A stretch of DNA of 64,000 nucleotides from Streptomyces beigongshangae (GTDB taxonomy: Bacteria > Actinomycetota > Actinomycetes > Streptomycetales > Streptomycetaceae). The translations under genes and the position numbers were made by a program. Shown piece by piece: positions 18,388-27,379 of this stretch. Every line of letters begins with the position of its first letter. Position 1 is the stretch's first letter. The stretch covers positions 1 through 64,000 of the forward strand of contig NZ_JAHKJW010000030.1 of assembly GCF_019710745.1 (NCBI RefSeq), in the 5' to 3' direction. The notes under the pieces are model-generated. The model saw only the letters and a list, made by a program, of their open reading frames with translations. It was not told the origin of the DNA and did not search any database.

Positions 18388-19335
18388 CTAGAGGTAGTCC
18401 TCCAGGCGGGCCGGCGTGAGGCCCGCCTCCTGGACGCGGCGCAGCAGCGCGGTCGTCGACGCCGTGAGACTCGTACCGCTCCGGCCCTCGGGACAGTGGA
18501 GGATGTCGCCCGGCCGGAGCGGGTCCCCGTCGCGCCACAGGACGACCGCCGTGATCCCGCAGCCGGCCGCCGCTCGCAGCGTGTCGGCGTCGTACTCGCC
18601 GTAGGGCGGCCGGAAGAGGCGGGGACGGATACCGAAGCGCTGCTTGAGCTTGTCCTGCTGGCCGCAGATCTCGGCCCGCTGGCCCGCGTACGACAGGCCC
18701 GGCAGGTACGGGTGGTGCAGGGTGTGGTTCTGCACGCTCGCGCCGACCGCGCGCAACCTGCCGAAGTGGGCGTACCCCGGCCCGGCGACGCTGTCCGTGA
18801 GGAACATGCCGACCGGCAGCCGCAGTTCGCGTACCAGGTCGACGAACCGCGGGTCCTTCTCGGCTCCGTCGTCGAAGGTCAGGAAGACGACCTTGTCGCG
18901 GGTCGGGACGCGGTCCACGACGGGCGGCAGACCGGGTCCGGCGGCACGTACCGGAGGCCGCCGGGCGGGCGGTGACGGCGCCGGGGCGAGCGGGGCGTCC
19001 AGACCCCAGCGGCGGTACGCGTCCTCGGGCGGCCCGTGCGCGGCCGCCTCCCGCGCGGCCTTCCCGCCCAGCCGTCCGACGGGGCCGACGGAGTCGGCGG
19101 GATCGGCGGAGGCGACCGGATCGGCGGAGGCGACCGGATCGGCGGGATCAGCGGGATCGGCGGGAGGGGCGCAGCCGGAGAGGGAGCCGGAGAGGCAGAG
19201 CGTTCCGGCGAGCAGGGCGGCGGCAACCGCCCGTCCGGCGGTCGCGGCGATCGTCCCCCCGGCGGTCGTGGTGATCGCCCGTCCGGCGTTCACGGTGATC
19301 GCCCGTCGGGGGGCGGTGATCCTCCGCTTCCTCAT
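18388..19335 (-). CDS. Polysaccharide deacetylase lipoprotein (CE4/NodB)
   Basis: 315 residues. A long signal peptide ends in lipobox LSGC with Cys55, then a linker of DPAD/DPVASA repeats, then a NodB domain from about 145: TFDDG at 153-157, the metal-binding NHTLHH motif, and RPPYGEY. All active-site motifs are present, so it is likely an active N-deacetylase of cell-wall or other chitin-like glycans, anchored outside the membrane. Dispersed elements flank the gene on both sides in the same orientation. Confidence 0.9.
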   Translation of the reverse strand: MRKRRITAPRRAITVNAGRAITTTAGGTIAATAGRAVAAALLAGTLCLSGSLSGCAPPADPADPADPVASADPVASADPADSVGPVGRLGGKAAREAAAHGPPEDAYRRWGLDAPLAPAPSPPARRPPVRAAGPGLPPVVDRVPTRDKVVFLTFDDGAEKDPRFVDLVRELRLPVGMFLTDSVAGPGYAHFGRLRAVGASVQNHTLHHPYLPGLSYAGQRAEICGQQDKLKQRFGIRPRLFRPPYGEYDADTLRAAAGCGITAVVLWRDGDPLRPGDILHCPEGRSGTSLTASTTALLRRVQEAGLTPARLEDYL

Positions 19336-19343
19336 GGCCGGAT

Positions 19344-19392
19344 CCGCGGCCGCGGGCCCGCGAGGGCTTGCCGCGCGGCTCCCCGCGCCCCC
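19344..19392 (-). repeat. Dispersed GC-rich element, copy F
   Basis: Minus-strand reading GGGGGCGCGGGGAGCCGCGCG and CAAGCCCTCGCGGG. It overlaps the region just upstream of the deacetylase start and is a direct repeat of the element at 18313. Confidence 0.78.
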
Positions 19393-19544
19393 GAGGGGGC
19401 ATCCGCGCCACCTCCATTCGCCGGATTATCACCGTTTTGTCGTACGAGTCGCATGGCGGCATATCCTCGCGGGTCGCACTCCCCGCACGCCCCCGACACA
19501 TCCGGTGGACGCATGCCGTCCTCCGGCTGGCCCACAATGGGGCC

Positions 19545-20786
19545 GTGAACGATCTCGACCCGCTCGACCCGCTCGCCTCCTTCGCCGCGCTGCTCACCCC
19601 CGAGGGGCGCGGGCTCCTCGACGAGGTGCGCGGTACCGAACCGGAGCGGGAGCTGGCCGTGGCGACGCGGCTGCGGCGGAAGCATCCCGCCGCGCTGGTG
19701 TCGGCCGCGCTCGGGCAGGCGCGGCTGCGGCAGCGGGCCGCCGTGAAGTTCGGCGCGGCCGACGCGGACCGGATGTTCTTCACGCCGAACGGGGTGGAGC
19801 AGTCGACCCGGGCGAGCGTCGCCGCGTACCGCGCCGCGCGGTTCCGCGAGCTCGGCGTGCGGTCCGTGGCCGACCTGTGCTGCGGCATCGGCGGTGACGC
19901 CGTCGCGCTGGCCCGGGCCGGCATCCGGGTCCTGGCCGTCGACCGGGACCCGCTGACCGCGGCCGTTGCGCGGGCCAACGCCGAGGCGCTCGGCCTCGAC
20001 GGGCTGATCGAGGTGCGCGAGGCGGACGTCACCGAGGTCTCCACCGACGGGTACGACGCCGTGTTCGTGGATCCCGGGCGCCGGGGCGGGCGGGGGCGCG
20101 TCTTCGATCCCGAGGCATACTCACCGCCGCTGTCCTGGGCCGTCCGGGCGGCCCTCAAGGCGCCTGTCGCCGCGCTGAAGGTCGCCCCCGGCATCCCCCA
20201 CGAGGCCGTTCCCGCCGAGGCCGGGGCCGAGTGGATCTCGGACTCGGGGGACGTGAAGGAGGCCGTGCTGTGGTTCGGCACGCGGGAGGCCACGCGGGAG
20301 GCGGGCTCCGTGCGCGCGACCCTGCTGCCCGGACCGCGCACCCTCCTCGGCCGCGGCCTGCCCGATCCGGCGGTGCGGCCCGTGGGAAGGTTCCTGTACG
20401 AGCCCGACGGCGCCGTCATCCGCGCGCACCTCGTCGCCGAGGTCGCCGGGGAACTGGACGGCGGAGGACTGGTCGACGAGACCATCGCCTACATCACGGC
20501 GGACTCCGCAACGCCCACCCCGTACGCCACCGCCTACGAGATCACCGACCGGCTGCCGTTCAACGTCAAGAAGCTGAAGGCCCTCCTGCGGCAGCGCGAG
20601 GTCGGCGTCCTGACCGTCAAGAAGCGCGGATCGGCGGTCGAGCCGGAGGAACTGCGGCGCAAGGTGAAGCCGCAGGGGCCGCACTCCGCGACCGTGTTCC
20701 TGACGCGCGTGCAGGGCGCCCCGACCATGCTCCTGGGACACCCCGCCGCGCTCGGCGGCCAGCCGCGGCCGTCAGTCGACGGCTGA
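19545..20786 (+). CDS. Class I SAM-dependent methyltransferase with THUMP-like C-terminus
   Basis: 413 residues. The SAM-binding motif I DLCCGIGGDAVALA is near residue 107-120, the acidic motif II AVDRDPL follows, and the active-site-like VFVDPGRRGGRGR lies near 172. The C-terminal part (TAYEITDRLPFNVKKLKALLRQ...VGVLTVKKRG) matches the THUMP-like domain of these actinobacterial proteins, suggesting an RNA substrate. Start GTG 19545 begins the DPLDPL stretch; upstream in-frame starts are not coding-like. Confidence 0.87.
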   Translation: MNDLDPLDPLASFAALLTPEGRGLLDEVRGTEPERELAVATRLRRKHPAALVSAALGQARLRQRAAVKFGAADADRMFFTPNGVEQSTRASVAAYRAARFRELGVRSVADLCCGIGGDAVALARAGIRVLAVDRDPLTAAVARANAEALGLDGLIEVREADVTEVSTDGYDAVFVDPGRRGGRGRVFDPEAYSPPLSWAVRAALKAPVAALKVAPGIPHEAVPAEAGAEWISDSGDVKEAVLWFGTREATREAGSVRATLLPGPRTLLGRGLPDPAVRPVGRFLYEPDGAVIRAHLVAEVAGELDGGGLVDETIAYITADSATPTPYATAYEITDRLPFNVKKLKALLRQREVGVLTVKKRGSAVEPEELRRKVKPQGPHSATVFLTRVQGAPTMLLGHPAALGGQPRPSVDG

Positions 20787-20828
20787 CGGCTGACGGCGCT
20801 GACGCCGCTGATGACAGCCGTGCAGGGT

Positions 20829-20862
20829 GTCAGCGGCGTGCGTGCGTCAGCGGCATGCGTGC
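20829..20862. repeat. 17-bp tandem duplication
   Basis: 20829-20845 and 20846-20862 differ at one base. It sits between two convergent genes, next to further imperfect GACGGCTGACGGC repeats at about 20777-20800. Confidence 0.8.
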
Positions 20863-20876
20863 GCCGGCCGCGTGCG

Positions 20877-22082
20877 TCAGCCGTCCAGTTGCTCCGGCGT
20901 GGCGTTCGACGGGCCCCTGCGGGACTGCTCGTCGCGTGCCACGTCCTCCGCTGCGGACAGCACCCGCACCGAGTTCTGCCAGGTCAGCTTGGCGAGGTCG
21001 GCCCTGGACCAGCCGCGGTCCAGGAGCTCTGCGATCAGGTTCGGGTACCCGGAGACGTCACCGAGGCCCTCGGGCGTGAAGGGCGTGCCGTCGTAGTCGC
21101 CGCCGATGCCGAGGTGGTCGACACCCGCCACCTCGCGCATGTGGTCGAGGTGGTCGGCGACCGTCGAGACGGTCGCGACGGGGCGGGGGCGGGACTCCTC
21201 GAACGCGTGGTGCACCTTCATCGCCTCGGCGGTCGAGTCGAGGGGGTGGAAGCCGTGCGCACGCATGTTCTCGTCCGCCGCGGCCGTCCAGTCGACGGCG
21301 GCCTGCAGGACGAACTTCGGCACGAACGTCACCATCGCCACACCGCCGTTCGCGGGCAGGCGCTCCAGCACGTCGTCCGGGATGTTGCGCGGGTGGTCGC
21401 AGACCGCGCGCGCGGACGAGTGGGAGAAGATCACCGGCGCGACGGACGTGTCCAGCGCGTCCCGCATGGTCGTGGCGGCCACGTGGGAGAGGTCCACCAG
21501 CATGCCCAGGCGGTTCATCTCGCGCACGACCTCGTGGCCGAAGGGCGACAGACCGCCGGCGGCCGGTTCGTCCGTCGCCGAGTCCGCCCACGCGATGTTG
21601 TCGTTGTGGGTGAGGGTCATGTACCGGACCCCCAGCTCGTACAGGCCGCGCAGGGTGGCGAGCGAGTTGTCGATCGAGTGCCCGCCCTCGGCGCCCATCA
21701 GCGAGGCGATCCGGCCCTCGGCGCGGGCCGCCTCCATGTCCGCGGCGGTCAGGGCGGCGCGCAGGTCCGCCGGGTGGCGCTCGATGAGCTGCCGTACGCA
21801 GTCGATCTGTTCGAGGGTCGCCGTCACCGCGCCGGGCAGGTCCGAGCGCACGTACACCGACCAGTACTGCGCGCCGACACCGCCCGCGCGCAGCCGCGCC
21901 AGGTCGGTGTGCAGGTGGGCGCTCTGGTCCTGGGCGATGTCGCGGGCACCGAGGTCGTAGCGGACCTGCTCGCGCAGCGCCCAGGGGAGGTCGTTGTGCC
22001 CGTCGACCACGGGGAACTCGGCGAGGAACGCGCGGGCGCCGTCGAGGGAGGGCGTGTCCGTGAGAGAGACCATGTCCGTCAC
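20877..22082 (-). CDS. Membrane-dipeptidase family (M19) zinc dipeptidase
   Basis: 401 residues. Metal ligands of the renal-dipeptidase fold are seen: VVDGHNDLPW (HxD) near 25-34, the bridging Glu in GAEGGHS near 135, SHSSARAVCDHPRNIPDD near 222, and GIGGDYDGT near 326. It cleaves dipeptides, possibly of D-configuration. Its GTG start overlaps the purE stop by four bases (GTGA), so it is translated as the third gene of the purK-purE unit, an unusual partner for purine genes. Confidence 0.92.
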   Translation of the reverse strand: MTDMVSLTDTPSLDGARAFLAEFPVVDGHNDLPWALREQVRYDLGARDIAQDQSAHLHTDLARLRAGGVGAQYWSVYVRSDLPGAVTATLEQIDCVRQLIERHPADLRAALTAADMEAARAEGRIASLMGAEGGHSIDNSLATLRGLYELGVRYMTLTHNDNIAWADSATDEPAAGGLSPFGHEVVREMNRLGMLVDLSHVAATTMRDALDTSVAPVIFSHSSARAVCDHPRNIPDDVLERLPANGGVAMVTFVPKFVLQAAVDWTAAADENMRAHGFHPLDSTAEAMKVHHAFEESRPRPVATVSTVADHLDHMREVAGVDHLGIGGDYDGTPFTPEGLGDVSGYPNLIAELLDRGWSRADLAKLTWQNSVRVLSAAEDVARDEQSRRGPSNATPEQLDG

Positions 22083-22606
22083 TTCCCGAAGCCGAAGCCG
22101 TTGCCCGTGCCGCCCTCGACCTTGGAGCGCAGCCGCCTGCCCTTCTCGGTGGCCTGGTCGTTCAGGTCCTGCTGGAACTCGCGCATCCGGCCGAGCAGTT
22201 CCCCGTCCTGCGTGGCCAGGATGCGGGCGGCGAGCAGGCCGGCGTTGCGCGCACCGCCCACCGAGACCGTGGCGACCGGGACACCCGCGGGCATCTGGAC
22301 GATCGACAGCAGCGAGTCCATGCCGTCCAGGTACTTCAGCGGGACCGGCACGCCGATCACGGGCAGCGGGCTGACCGAGGCGAGCATGCCGGGCAGGTGG
22401 GCCGCGCCGCCCGCACCGGCGACGAGCACCTTCAGGCCGCGTCCGGCCGCCTCCTCGCCGTACGCGATCATCTCGCGCGGCATCCGGTGCGCGGAGAGCA
22501 CGTCGACCTCGTACGCGATCTCGAACTCGTCGAGGGCCTTCGCGGCCGCCTCCATGACGGACCAGTCGGAGTCCGACCCCATGACAATGCCTACGACAGG
22601 ACTCAT
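22079..22606 (-). CDS. purE: N5-carboxyaminoimidazole ribonucleotide mutase
   Basis: 175 residues. PurE signature VGIVMGSDSDW at 4-14, SAHRMP near 44, and the GAGGAAHLPGM loop near 70-80. It converts N5-CAIR to CAIR in purine synthesis, using the product of PurK encoded just upstream. ATG start overlaps the purK stop (ATGA, 22603-22606). The C-terminal tail rich in Gly/Phe (GNGFGFGK) is longer than in E. coli. Confidence 0.97.
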   Translation of the reverse strand: MSPVVGIVMGSDSDWSVMEAAAKALDEFEIAYEVDVLSAHRMPREMIAYGEEAAGRGLKVLVAGAGGAAHLPGMLASVSPLPVIGVPVPLKYLDGMDSLLSIVQMPAGVPVATVSVGGARNAGLLAARILATQDGELLGRMREFQQDLNDQATEKGRRLRSKVEGGTGNGFGFGK

Positions 22607-23742
22607 TCGGTGATCGTTCCTCTGAGGTAGCCGGCTGCGTGACGGGCGCGTTCCAGCACGTCGTCGAGGTCGTCGCCGTAGGTGTTGACGTGGCCCACCT
22701 TGCGGCCGGGCTTCACGTCCTTTCCGTACATGTGGATCTTGAGCCGGGGGTCGCGGGCCATGCAGTGCAGGTACGCGGAGTACATGTCGGGGTAGTCGCC
22801 GCCCAGGACGTTGACCATGACCGTCCAGGGCGCGCGGGGGCGCGGGTCGCCGAGCGGCAGGTCGAGGACCGCGCGGACGTGGTTGGCGAACTGTGAGGTG
22901 ATCGCGCCGTCCTGGGTCCAGTGGCCGGAGTTGTGCGGGCGCATCGCCAGCTCGTTGACGAGGAGGCGGCCGTCGCGCGTCTCGAAGAGCTCCACGGCGA
23001 GGTGGCCGACGACGCCGAGCTCCTTCGCGATGCGCAGGGCCAGCTCCTCGGCCCGCAGCGCGAGCTCCTCGGAGATGCCGGGCGCGGGCGCGATCACGGT
23101 GTCGCAGACCCCGTCGACCTGCTGGGACTCGACCACCGGGTACGCCACCGCCTGGCCGTGCGGCGACCGTACGACGTTGGCGGCCAGCTCGCGGGCGAAG
23201 TCGACCTTCTCCTCGGCGAGGACCGGGACGCCCGCCCGGAAGGGGTCCCCGGCGTCGGCCGCGGACCGGACGACCCACACGCCCTTGCCGTCGTAGCCGC
23301 CGCGGACGGTCTTCAGGACGACCGGGAAGCCGTCCCCCTCGGCGGCGAACGCGGCCACGTCCGCGGGATCGCTCACGATCCGGTGCCGCGGGCACGGCAC
23401 ACCGATGCTCGTGAGCTTCGTGCGCATCACGCCCTTGTCCTGGGCGTGCACGAGCGCGTCGGGTCCGGGGCGCACGGGGATGCCGTCCGCCTCCAGCGCC
23501 CGCAGATGCTCGGTGGGCACGTGTTCGTGATCGAAAGTGATCACGTCGCAGCCCCGCGCGAAGGCCCGCAGCGTGGCGAGGTCGCGATAGTCGCCCACGA
23601 CGACCTCGCCGACCACCTGCGCCGCAGAATCCTGGGGCGTGTCACTGAGAAGCTTGAACCTGATGCCGAGAGGGATGCCCGCCTCGTGTGTCATACGAGC
23701 GAGCTGGCCCCCGCCGACCATGCCGACCACCGGGAATGTCAC
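22603..23742 (-). CDS. purK: N5-carboxyaminoimidazole ribonucleotide synthase
   Basis: 379 residues. ATP-grasp enzyme using ATP and bicarbonate to carboxylate AIR. N-terminal GMVGGGQLARM, ATP-grasp lysine in VVLKTVRGGYDGKG, and NELAMRPHNSGHWT near 270. GTG start at 23742 precedes TFPVVGMVGGG; ten more residues would be added by the upstream start. First gene of the purK-purE-dipeptidase operon. Confidence 0.97.
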   Translation of the reverse strand: MTFPVVGMVGGGQLARMTHEAGIPLGIRFKLLSDTPQDSAAQVVGEVVVGDYRDLATLRAFARGCDVITFDHEHVPTEHLRALEADGIPVRPGPDALVHAQDKGVMRTKLTSIGVPCPRHRIVSDPADVAAFAAEGDGFPVVLKTVRGGYDGKGVWVVRSAADAGDPFRAGVPVLAEEKVDFARELAANVVRSPHGQAVAYPVVESQQVDGVCDTVIAPAPGISEELALRAEELALRIAKELGVVGHLAVELFETRDGRLLVNELAMRPHNSGHWTQDGAITSQFANHVRAVLDLPLGDPRPRAPWTVMVNVLGGDYPDMYSAYLHCMARDPRLKIHMYGKDVKPGRKVGHVNTYGDDLDDVLERARHAAGYLRGTITE

Positions 23743-23785
23743 GCCCCCAGGGTATCGGCCACATCGAGCCACCCCCGTCGCGGGC

Positions 23786-23840
23786 CCGGCCGCCGCAGGA
23801 CCGGCCGCCGCAGGACCGGCCGCCGCGGGCCCGGCCGCCC
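23786..23840. repeat. 15-bp tandem repeat
   Basis: Two perfect units CCGGCCGCCGCAGGA (23786-23800, 23801-23815), one changed unit to 23830 and a partial one. It lies upstream of purK in the divergent gap to the GtrA gene. Confidence 0.85.
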
Positions 23841-24009
23841 GGAGGTGACCACCGCGGGCGTGATCACCACGGGCTCCGCGTGCTCGTCACATCCCGGCCA
23901 CATCTTGGACTCCGGGCCGGGCGACCGGGGGAACCGCTGGTTAGCATGGCGGTGTCGACGAAGGTTGACGAAAATGACGTATCCGACGAGACGGGGGCTG
24001 GGCGGCACC

Positions 24010-24582
24010 ATGGGAAAAGGTGGTACACGCAGGGCCCATGCCAGACCACCCAGTGCCGTCCGCATGCGCATCGAACGTCTGACCAGGGAAATCGCCAAGT
24101 TCGGCGCGGTCGGCGGCGCCGGTCTGCTCGTCAACCTGATCGTGTTCAACCTGGTCCGCAGCACCACCGACCTCCAGGTCGTCCGGGCCAGTGTGATCGC
24201 CACGGTCGTCGCGATCGTCTCCAACTACATCGGTTTCCGCTACTTCACGTACCGCGACCGCGACAAGAGCGGCCGGACCAAGGAACTGACGCTGTTCGTG
24301 CTGTTCAGCGCGATCGGCCTGGTCATCGAGAACGGCGTCCTCTTCGTCGCCACGTACGGCCTGGGCTTCGACAGCCCCCTCGCGAGCAACGTCTTCAAGT
24401 TCGTCGGCATCGGCGTCGCGACGCTCTTCCGCTTCTGGTCCTACCGCACCTGGGTCTTCCGGGTCGCCCCGGCCCATGAGGCGGTGGCCGGCGCCGAATC
24501 GTTCCTGGAGGACCCGGCGGCGTACCTCCGCGACGAGGACCGCCCCCCGAGCCGGCTCCGCCAGATCCAACGCGTCCGCTAG
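24010..24582 (+). CDS. GtrA-family membrane protein
   Basis: 190 residues with four predicted membrane helices (about 27-45, 55-75, 90-110, 120-140) and the family motifs KFGAVGGAGLLVNL and SNYIGFRYFTYRD and FRFWSYRTWVF. GtrA proteins are thought to move polyprenyl-phosphate-linked sugars across the membrane for cell-surface glycosylation. Start is uncertain: ATG 24010 (chosen), ATG 23974 or ATG 24064 in frame. No glycosyltransferase gene is adjacent. Confidence 0.88.
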   Translation: MGKGGTRRAHARPPSAVRMRIERLTREIAKFGAVGGAGLLVNLIVFNLVRSTTDLQVVRASVIATVVAIVSNYIGFRYFTYRDRDKSGRTKELTLFVLFSAIGLVIENGVLFVATYGLGFDSPLASNVFKFVGIGVATLFRFWSYRTWVFRVAPAHEAVAGAESFLEDPAAYLRDEDRPPSRLRQIQRVR

Positions 24583-24614
24583 CCGGGCTCCCCGAGGGCG
24601 CGGGGCGCCTCTTA

Positions 24615-24650
24615 GGGGCGCGGGGAACTGCGCGACCAGCCCCCACCGGC
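24615..24650 (+). repeat. Dispersed GC-rich element, copy A
   Basis: GGGGCGCGGGGAACTGCGCG then ACCAGCCCCCACCGGC, the most typical copy in the window. Directly downstream of the histidine kinase gene. Confidence 0.85.
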
Positions 24651-24731
24651 CAGCAGCCGCCCTCAACGCCCCAAGCCGGCGCAGACCCGGCGCAGATCCA
24701 GCGCAGACCCGGCGCAAGACCCAGCGGAGCG

Positions 24732-26003
24732 CTACCGCACGGTCGGTTCGTCCCCCTCCGACGGCCGCCGCAGAGGCGTGCGCGACAGGAACAGCCCGAA
24801 GACCGGCGGATGCGCCTGGAGCATCTCCAGACGCCCTCCGTCCGCCTCGGCCAGGTCCCGCGCCACGGCCAGACCGATCCCCGTGGAGTTGCGCCCGCTG
24901 ATGGCCCGCTCGAAGATCCGCGCGCCCAGGTCGGCCGGCACGCCCGGCCCTTCGTCCGTGACCTCGATGACGGCCTGATTTCCGGTGACACGTGTGCGCA
25001 GGGCGACCGTGCCGCCGCCGTGCATCAGCGAGTTCTCGATCAGCGCGGCGAGGACCTGGGCCACGGCCCCGGGCGTCCCGACGGCCTGGAGATGGTGCTT
25101 GCCCGAGCTGACGATGGCGCGCCCCGCGTTGCGGTAGGCCGGGCGCCACTCCGCGAGCTGCTGCTTGATGACCTCGTCCAGGTCGAAGGTGACGGCGGAG
25201 CCGGTACGGGGATCGCGGGAGTTCGTCAGCAGCCGTTCCACCACGTCGGTGAGGCGCTCGACCTGCCCGAGCGCGATGGCCGCCTCCTCCTTGACCGTGC
25301 TCGGGTCGTCGGTCAGCGTGATCTCCTCCAGCCGCATGGACAGCGCGGTCAGCGGTGTGCGCAGCTGGTGCGAGGCGTCGGCCGCCAGGCGCCGCTCGGC
25401 CGTCAGCATCCGGGCGATGCGCTCGGCCGAGCCGTCCAGCACGTCCGCGACCCGGTCCAGCTCCGGAACCCCGTACCGCTTGTGCCGCGGTCGCGGGTCC
25501 CCCGAGCCGAGCCGTTCGGCGGTCTCCGCGAGGTCGGTGAGCGGGGAGGTGAGCCGGTTGGCCTGGCGCACCGCGAGGAGCACGGCGGCGACCACGGCCA
25601 GCAGGGCCACCGCCGCGATGATCAGCAGTGTCCGGCCGACCTCGCGGGTGACGGCCGAGCTGGCCTCCTCCACCGTGACCGTCTCGCCCTCCTCGCCCTT
25701 GCGGCTGGCGGTGATGACGTCACCGGTGGGCTCGGTGCCGATGCGGATCGGGGCGCGGCCCGGGATCTCAATCCGTGCGAACCGGTCGCCCGTGACCTGG
25801 TTCTCCAGGACGCGGGCGTTGATCTGCTCGTCGCCGAGGATGCGGCTGTCGACGATGCTGATCAGCCGTACGACTTCGGAGTCGACCCGTTCCTGGGCGC
25901 TGTTGCTGATCGTGCGGGTCTCGACGATGACGAGCGAGACCCCGAACACGGCGATCACGACGAGCACGACGGCCAGCGTGGAATTGATGAGACGGCGACG
26001 CAC
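24732..26003 (-). CDS. Sensor histidine kinase
   Basis: 423 residues. Membrane helices at about 6-27 and 124-146 bracket a short extracytoplasmic sensor domain; HAMP follows (147-200). H-box ADASHQLRTPLTAL with His212, N-box ALIENSLMHGG, and G-boxes DEGPGVP and STGIGLAVARDLAEADGG. GTG start begins the RRRLINSTLAVVLVV signal anchor. Its response regulator is upstream on the same strand, 167 bases away, separated by a copy of the dispersed element. Confidence 0.93.
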   Translation of the reverse strand: MRRRLINSTLAVVLVVIAVFGVSLVIVETRTISNSAQERVDSEVVRLISIVDSRILGDEQINARVLENQVTGDRFARIEIPGRAPIRIGTEPTGDVITASRKGEEGETVTVEEASSAVTREVGRTLLIIAAVALLAVVAAVLLAVRQANRLTSPLTDLAETAERLGSGDPRPRHKRYGVPELDRVADVLDGSAERIARMLTAERRLAADASHQLRTPLTALSMRLEEITLTDDPSTVKEEAAIALGQVERLTDVVERLLTNSRDPRTGSAVTFDLDEVIKQQLAEWRPAYRNAGRAIVSSGKHHLQAVGTPGAVAQVLAALIENSLMHGGGTVALRTRVTGNQAVIEVTDEGPGVPADLGARIFERAISGRNSTGIGLAVARDLAEADGGRLEMLQAHPPVFGLFLSRTPLRRPSEGDEPTVR

Positions 26004-26051
26004 TGGGCCCTCCGGGCGGCTGACTGTCCGGGCTGGAGCCGCGCCCCGTGA

Positions 26052-26096
26052 GGGGCGCGGGAACCGCGCGGCCGCCCCCCACACGGCCCGCGGCCG
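26052..26096 (+). repeat. Dispersed GC-rich element, copy B
   Basis: GGGGCGCGGGAACCGCGCGG then CCGCCCCCCACACGGCCCGCGG. It lies between the response-regulator and kinase genes and is a direct repeat of copy A on the other side of the kinase. Confidence 0.75.
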
Positions 26097-26170
26097 CGCA
26101 CCACCGACGACCCTACGGCCCTGCGGTCCGAGGACACGACCGCGAGGACGTGGAACCCGATGGCAGGGAA

Positions 26171-26848
26171 CTAGCTCTTCTCGAAGCGGAACCCGACCCC
26201 CCGCACCGTCGCGATGTACCGCGGATTCGCGGCGTCGTCGCCCAGTTTCTTCCGCAGCCAGGAGATGTGCATGTCGAGGGTCTTGGTGGACGACCACCAC
26301 GTGGTGTCCCAGACCTCGCGCATCAGCTGGTCGCGCGTGACGACCCGGCCGGCGTCCCGGACCAGTACCCGGAGCAGGTCGAACTCCTTGGCGGTGAGCT
26401 GCAGCTCCTCGTCGCCCATCCACGCCCGGTGCGACTCCACGTCGATGCGCACCCCGTGCGTGGCGGGCGGCTGCTGGGGCTCGGCGGCGCCGCGCCGGAG
26501 CAGCGCCCGGACCCGGGCCAGCAGCTCGGCGAGGCGGAACGGCTTGGTGACGTAGTCGTCGGCGCCCGCGTCCAGGCCGACGACGGTGTCCACCTCGTCG
26601 GCGCGGGCGGTGAGGATGAGGATCGGCACGGTCTGCCCCTCGGCGCGCAGCCGCCGGGCCACCTCCAGACCGTCCATGCCGGGCAGTCCGAGATCGAGCA
26701 CGACCAGGTCGATACCGCTCTGGGTGCCGGCGTCGAGCGCGGTGGGTCCGTCCTCGCGTACCTCGACCTCGTACCCCTCCCGGCGCAGGGCGCGGGCCAG
26801 GGGTTCCGAGATGGACGCGTCGTCCTCGGCGAGCAGTACTCGGGTCAT
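26171..26848 (-). CDS. OmpR-family response regulator
   Basis: 225 residues. Receiver domain 1-118 with acidic residues AEDD, phospho-acceptor Asp52 (VVLDLGLPGMDG), Thr in ILTARAD and Lys in DDYVTKPF. OmpR winged-helix domain from about 130: LTAKEFDLLRVLVRDAG and DMHISWLRKKLGDD. Start ATG 26848 lacks an obvious strong ribosome-binding site; longer starts add non-conserved residues. Partner of the kinase encoded next. Confidence 0.93.
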   Translation of the reverse strand: MTRVLLAEDDASISEPLARALRREGYEVEVREDGPTALDAGTQSGIDLVVLDLGLPGMDGLEVARRLRAEGQTVPILILTARADEVDTVVGLDAGADDYVTKPFRLAELLARVRALLRRGAAEPQQPPATHGVRIDVESHRAWMGDEELQLTAKEFDLLRVLVRDAGRVVTRDQLMREVWDTTWWSSTKTLDMHISWLRKKLGDDAANPRYIATVRGVGFRFEKS

Positions 26849-27379
26849 GAACCGATGGTAGTCCGCTGCGGACCAGCGCAGTGAGAGTGATCGACATCTG
26901 TGGCGGTCCCGTACCGCACGGCCGGCACGACCCTCCGAGCCAAGGAGTGGAATGCGCAAACGACCTTTGATTCAACCGCACAAACACCCCTTCACCTGTG
27001 ATTCATCTCTCAAGTCGTGGCATATGCGGCATTGACATGGAGTGTGGGCTTATGGTGACCACACGCCTGTGGCACCACACAGGGACCTTCGGCGCGCACT
27101 TCGCACTGAAGGTCCCTTCCGTGTGCGGGCTGGTACCCACCAGCCTCGAAAGGCATGACCTGTGGCCGGGCCCCGAGCGCGAGGACGCGCGACGGGCGTG
27201 GATCCCGGTGGTCGTCGTCCACCGGTCCGGGGCCGGATCCGAGATCGGATCCGGACCGGGGCGGACTCCCCGTGGGCGTGGGGCGGGACGGTCGTCCCGC
27301 CGGTGCCGGCCGCCTCCCCCACCGGGCGCGCAACCCCCTCCGCTCCAGCGGCGCGCGTCCCGACCAGCAAGGAACGACC
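26849..27379. promoter_or_regulatory. Leader of the peptide transporter gene, with attenuator-like hairpin
   Basis: 531 bases without a gene. A TTGACA box lies at 27032-27037, with TATGGT at 27051-27056, a spacing (13) too short for a normal promoter. An inverted repeat AGGGACCTTC (27081-27090) / GAAGGTCCCT (27108-27117) lies about 260 bases before the transporter start and would be within its transcript if transcription starts near 27060. Confidence 0.45.
27081..27117 (+). terminator. Terminator-like hairpin upstream of the POT transporter
   Basis: Perfect 10-bp stem with a 17-base loop, no gene directly before it on the plus strand; therefore a candidate attenuator or the end of a short leader RNA. 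Confidence 0.55.
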
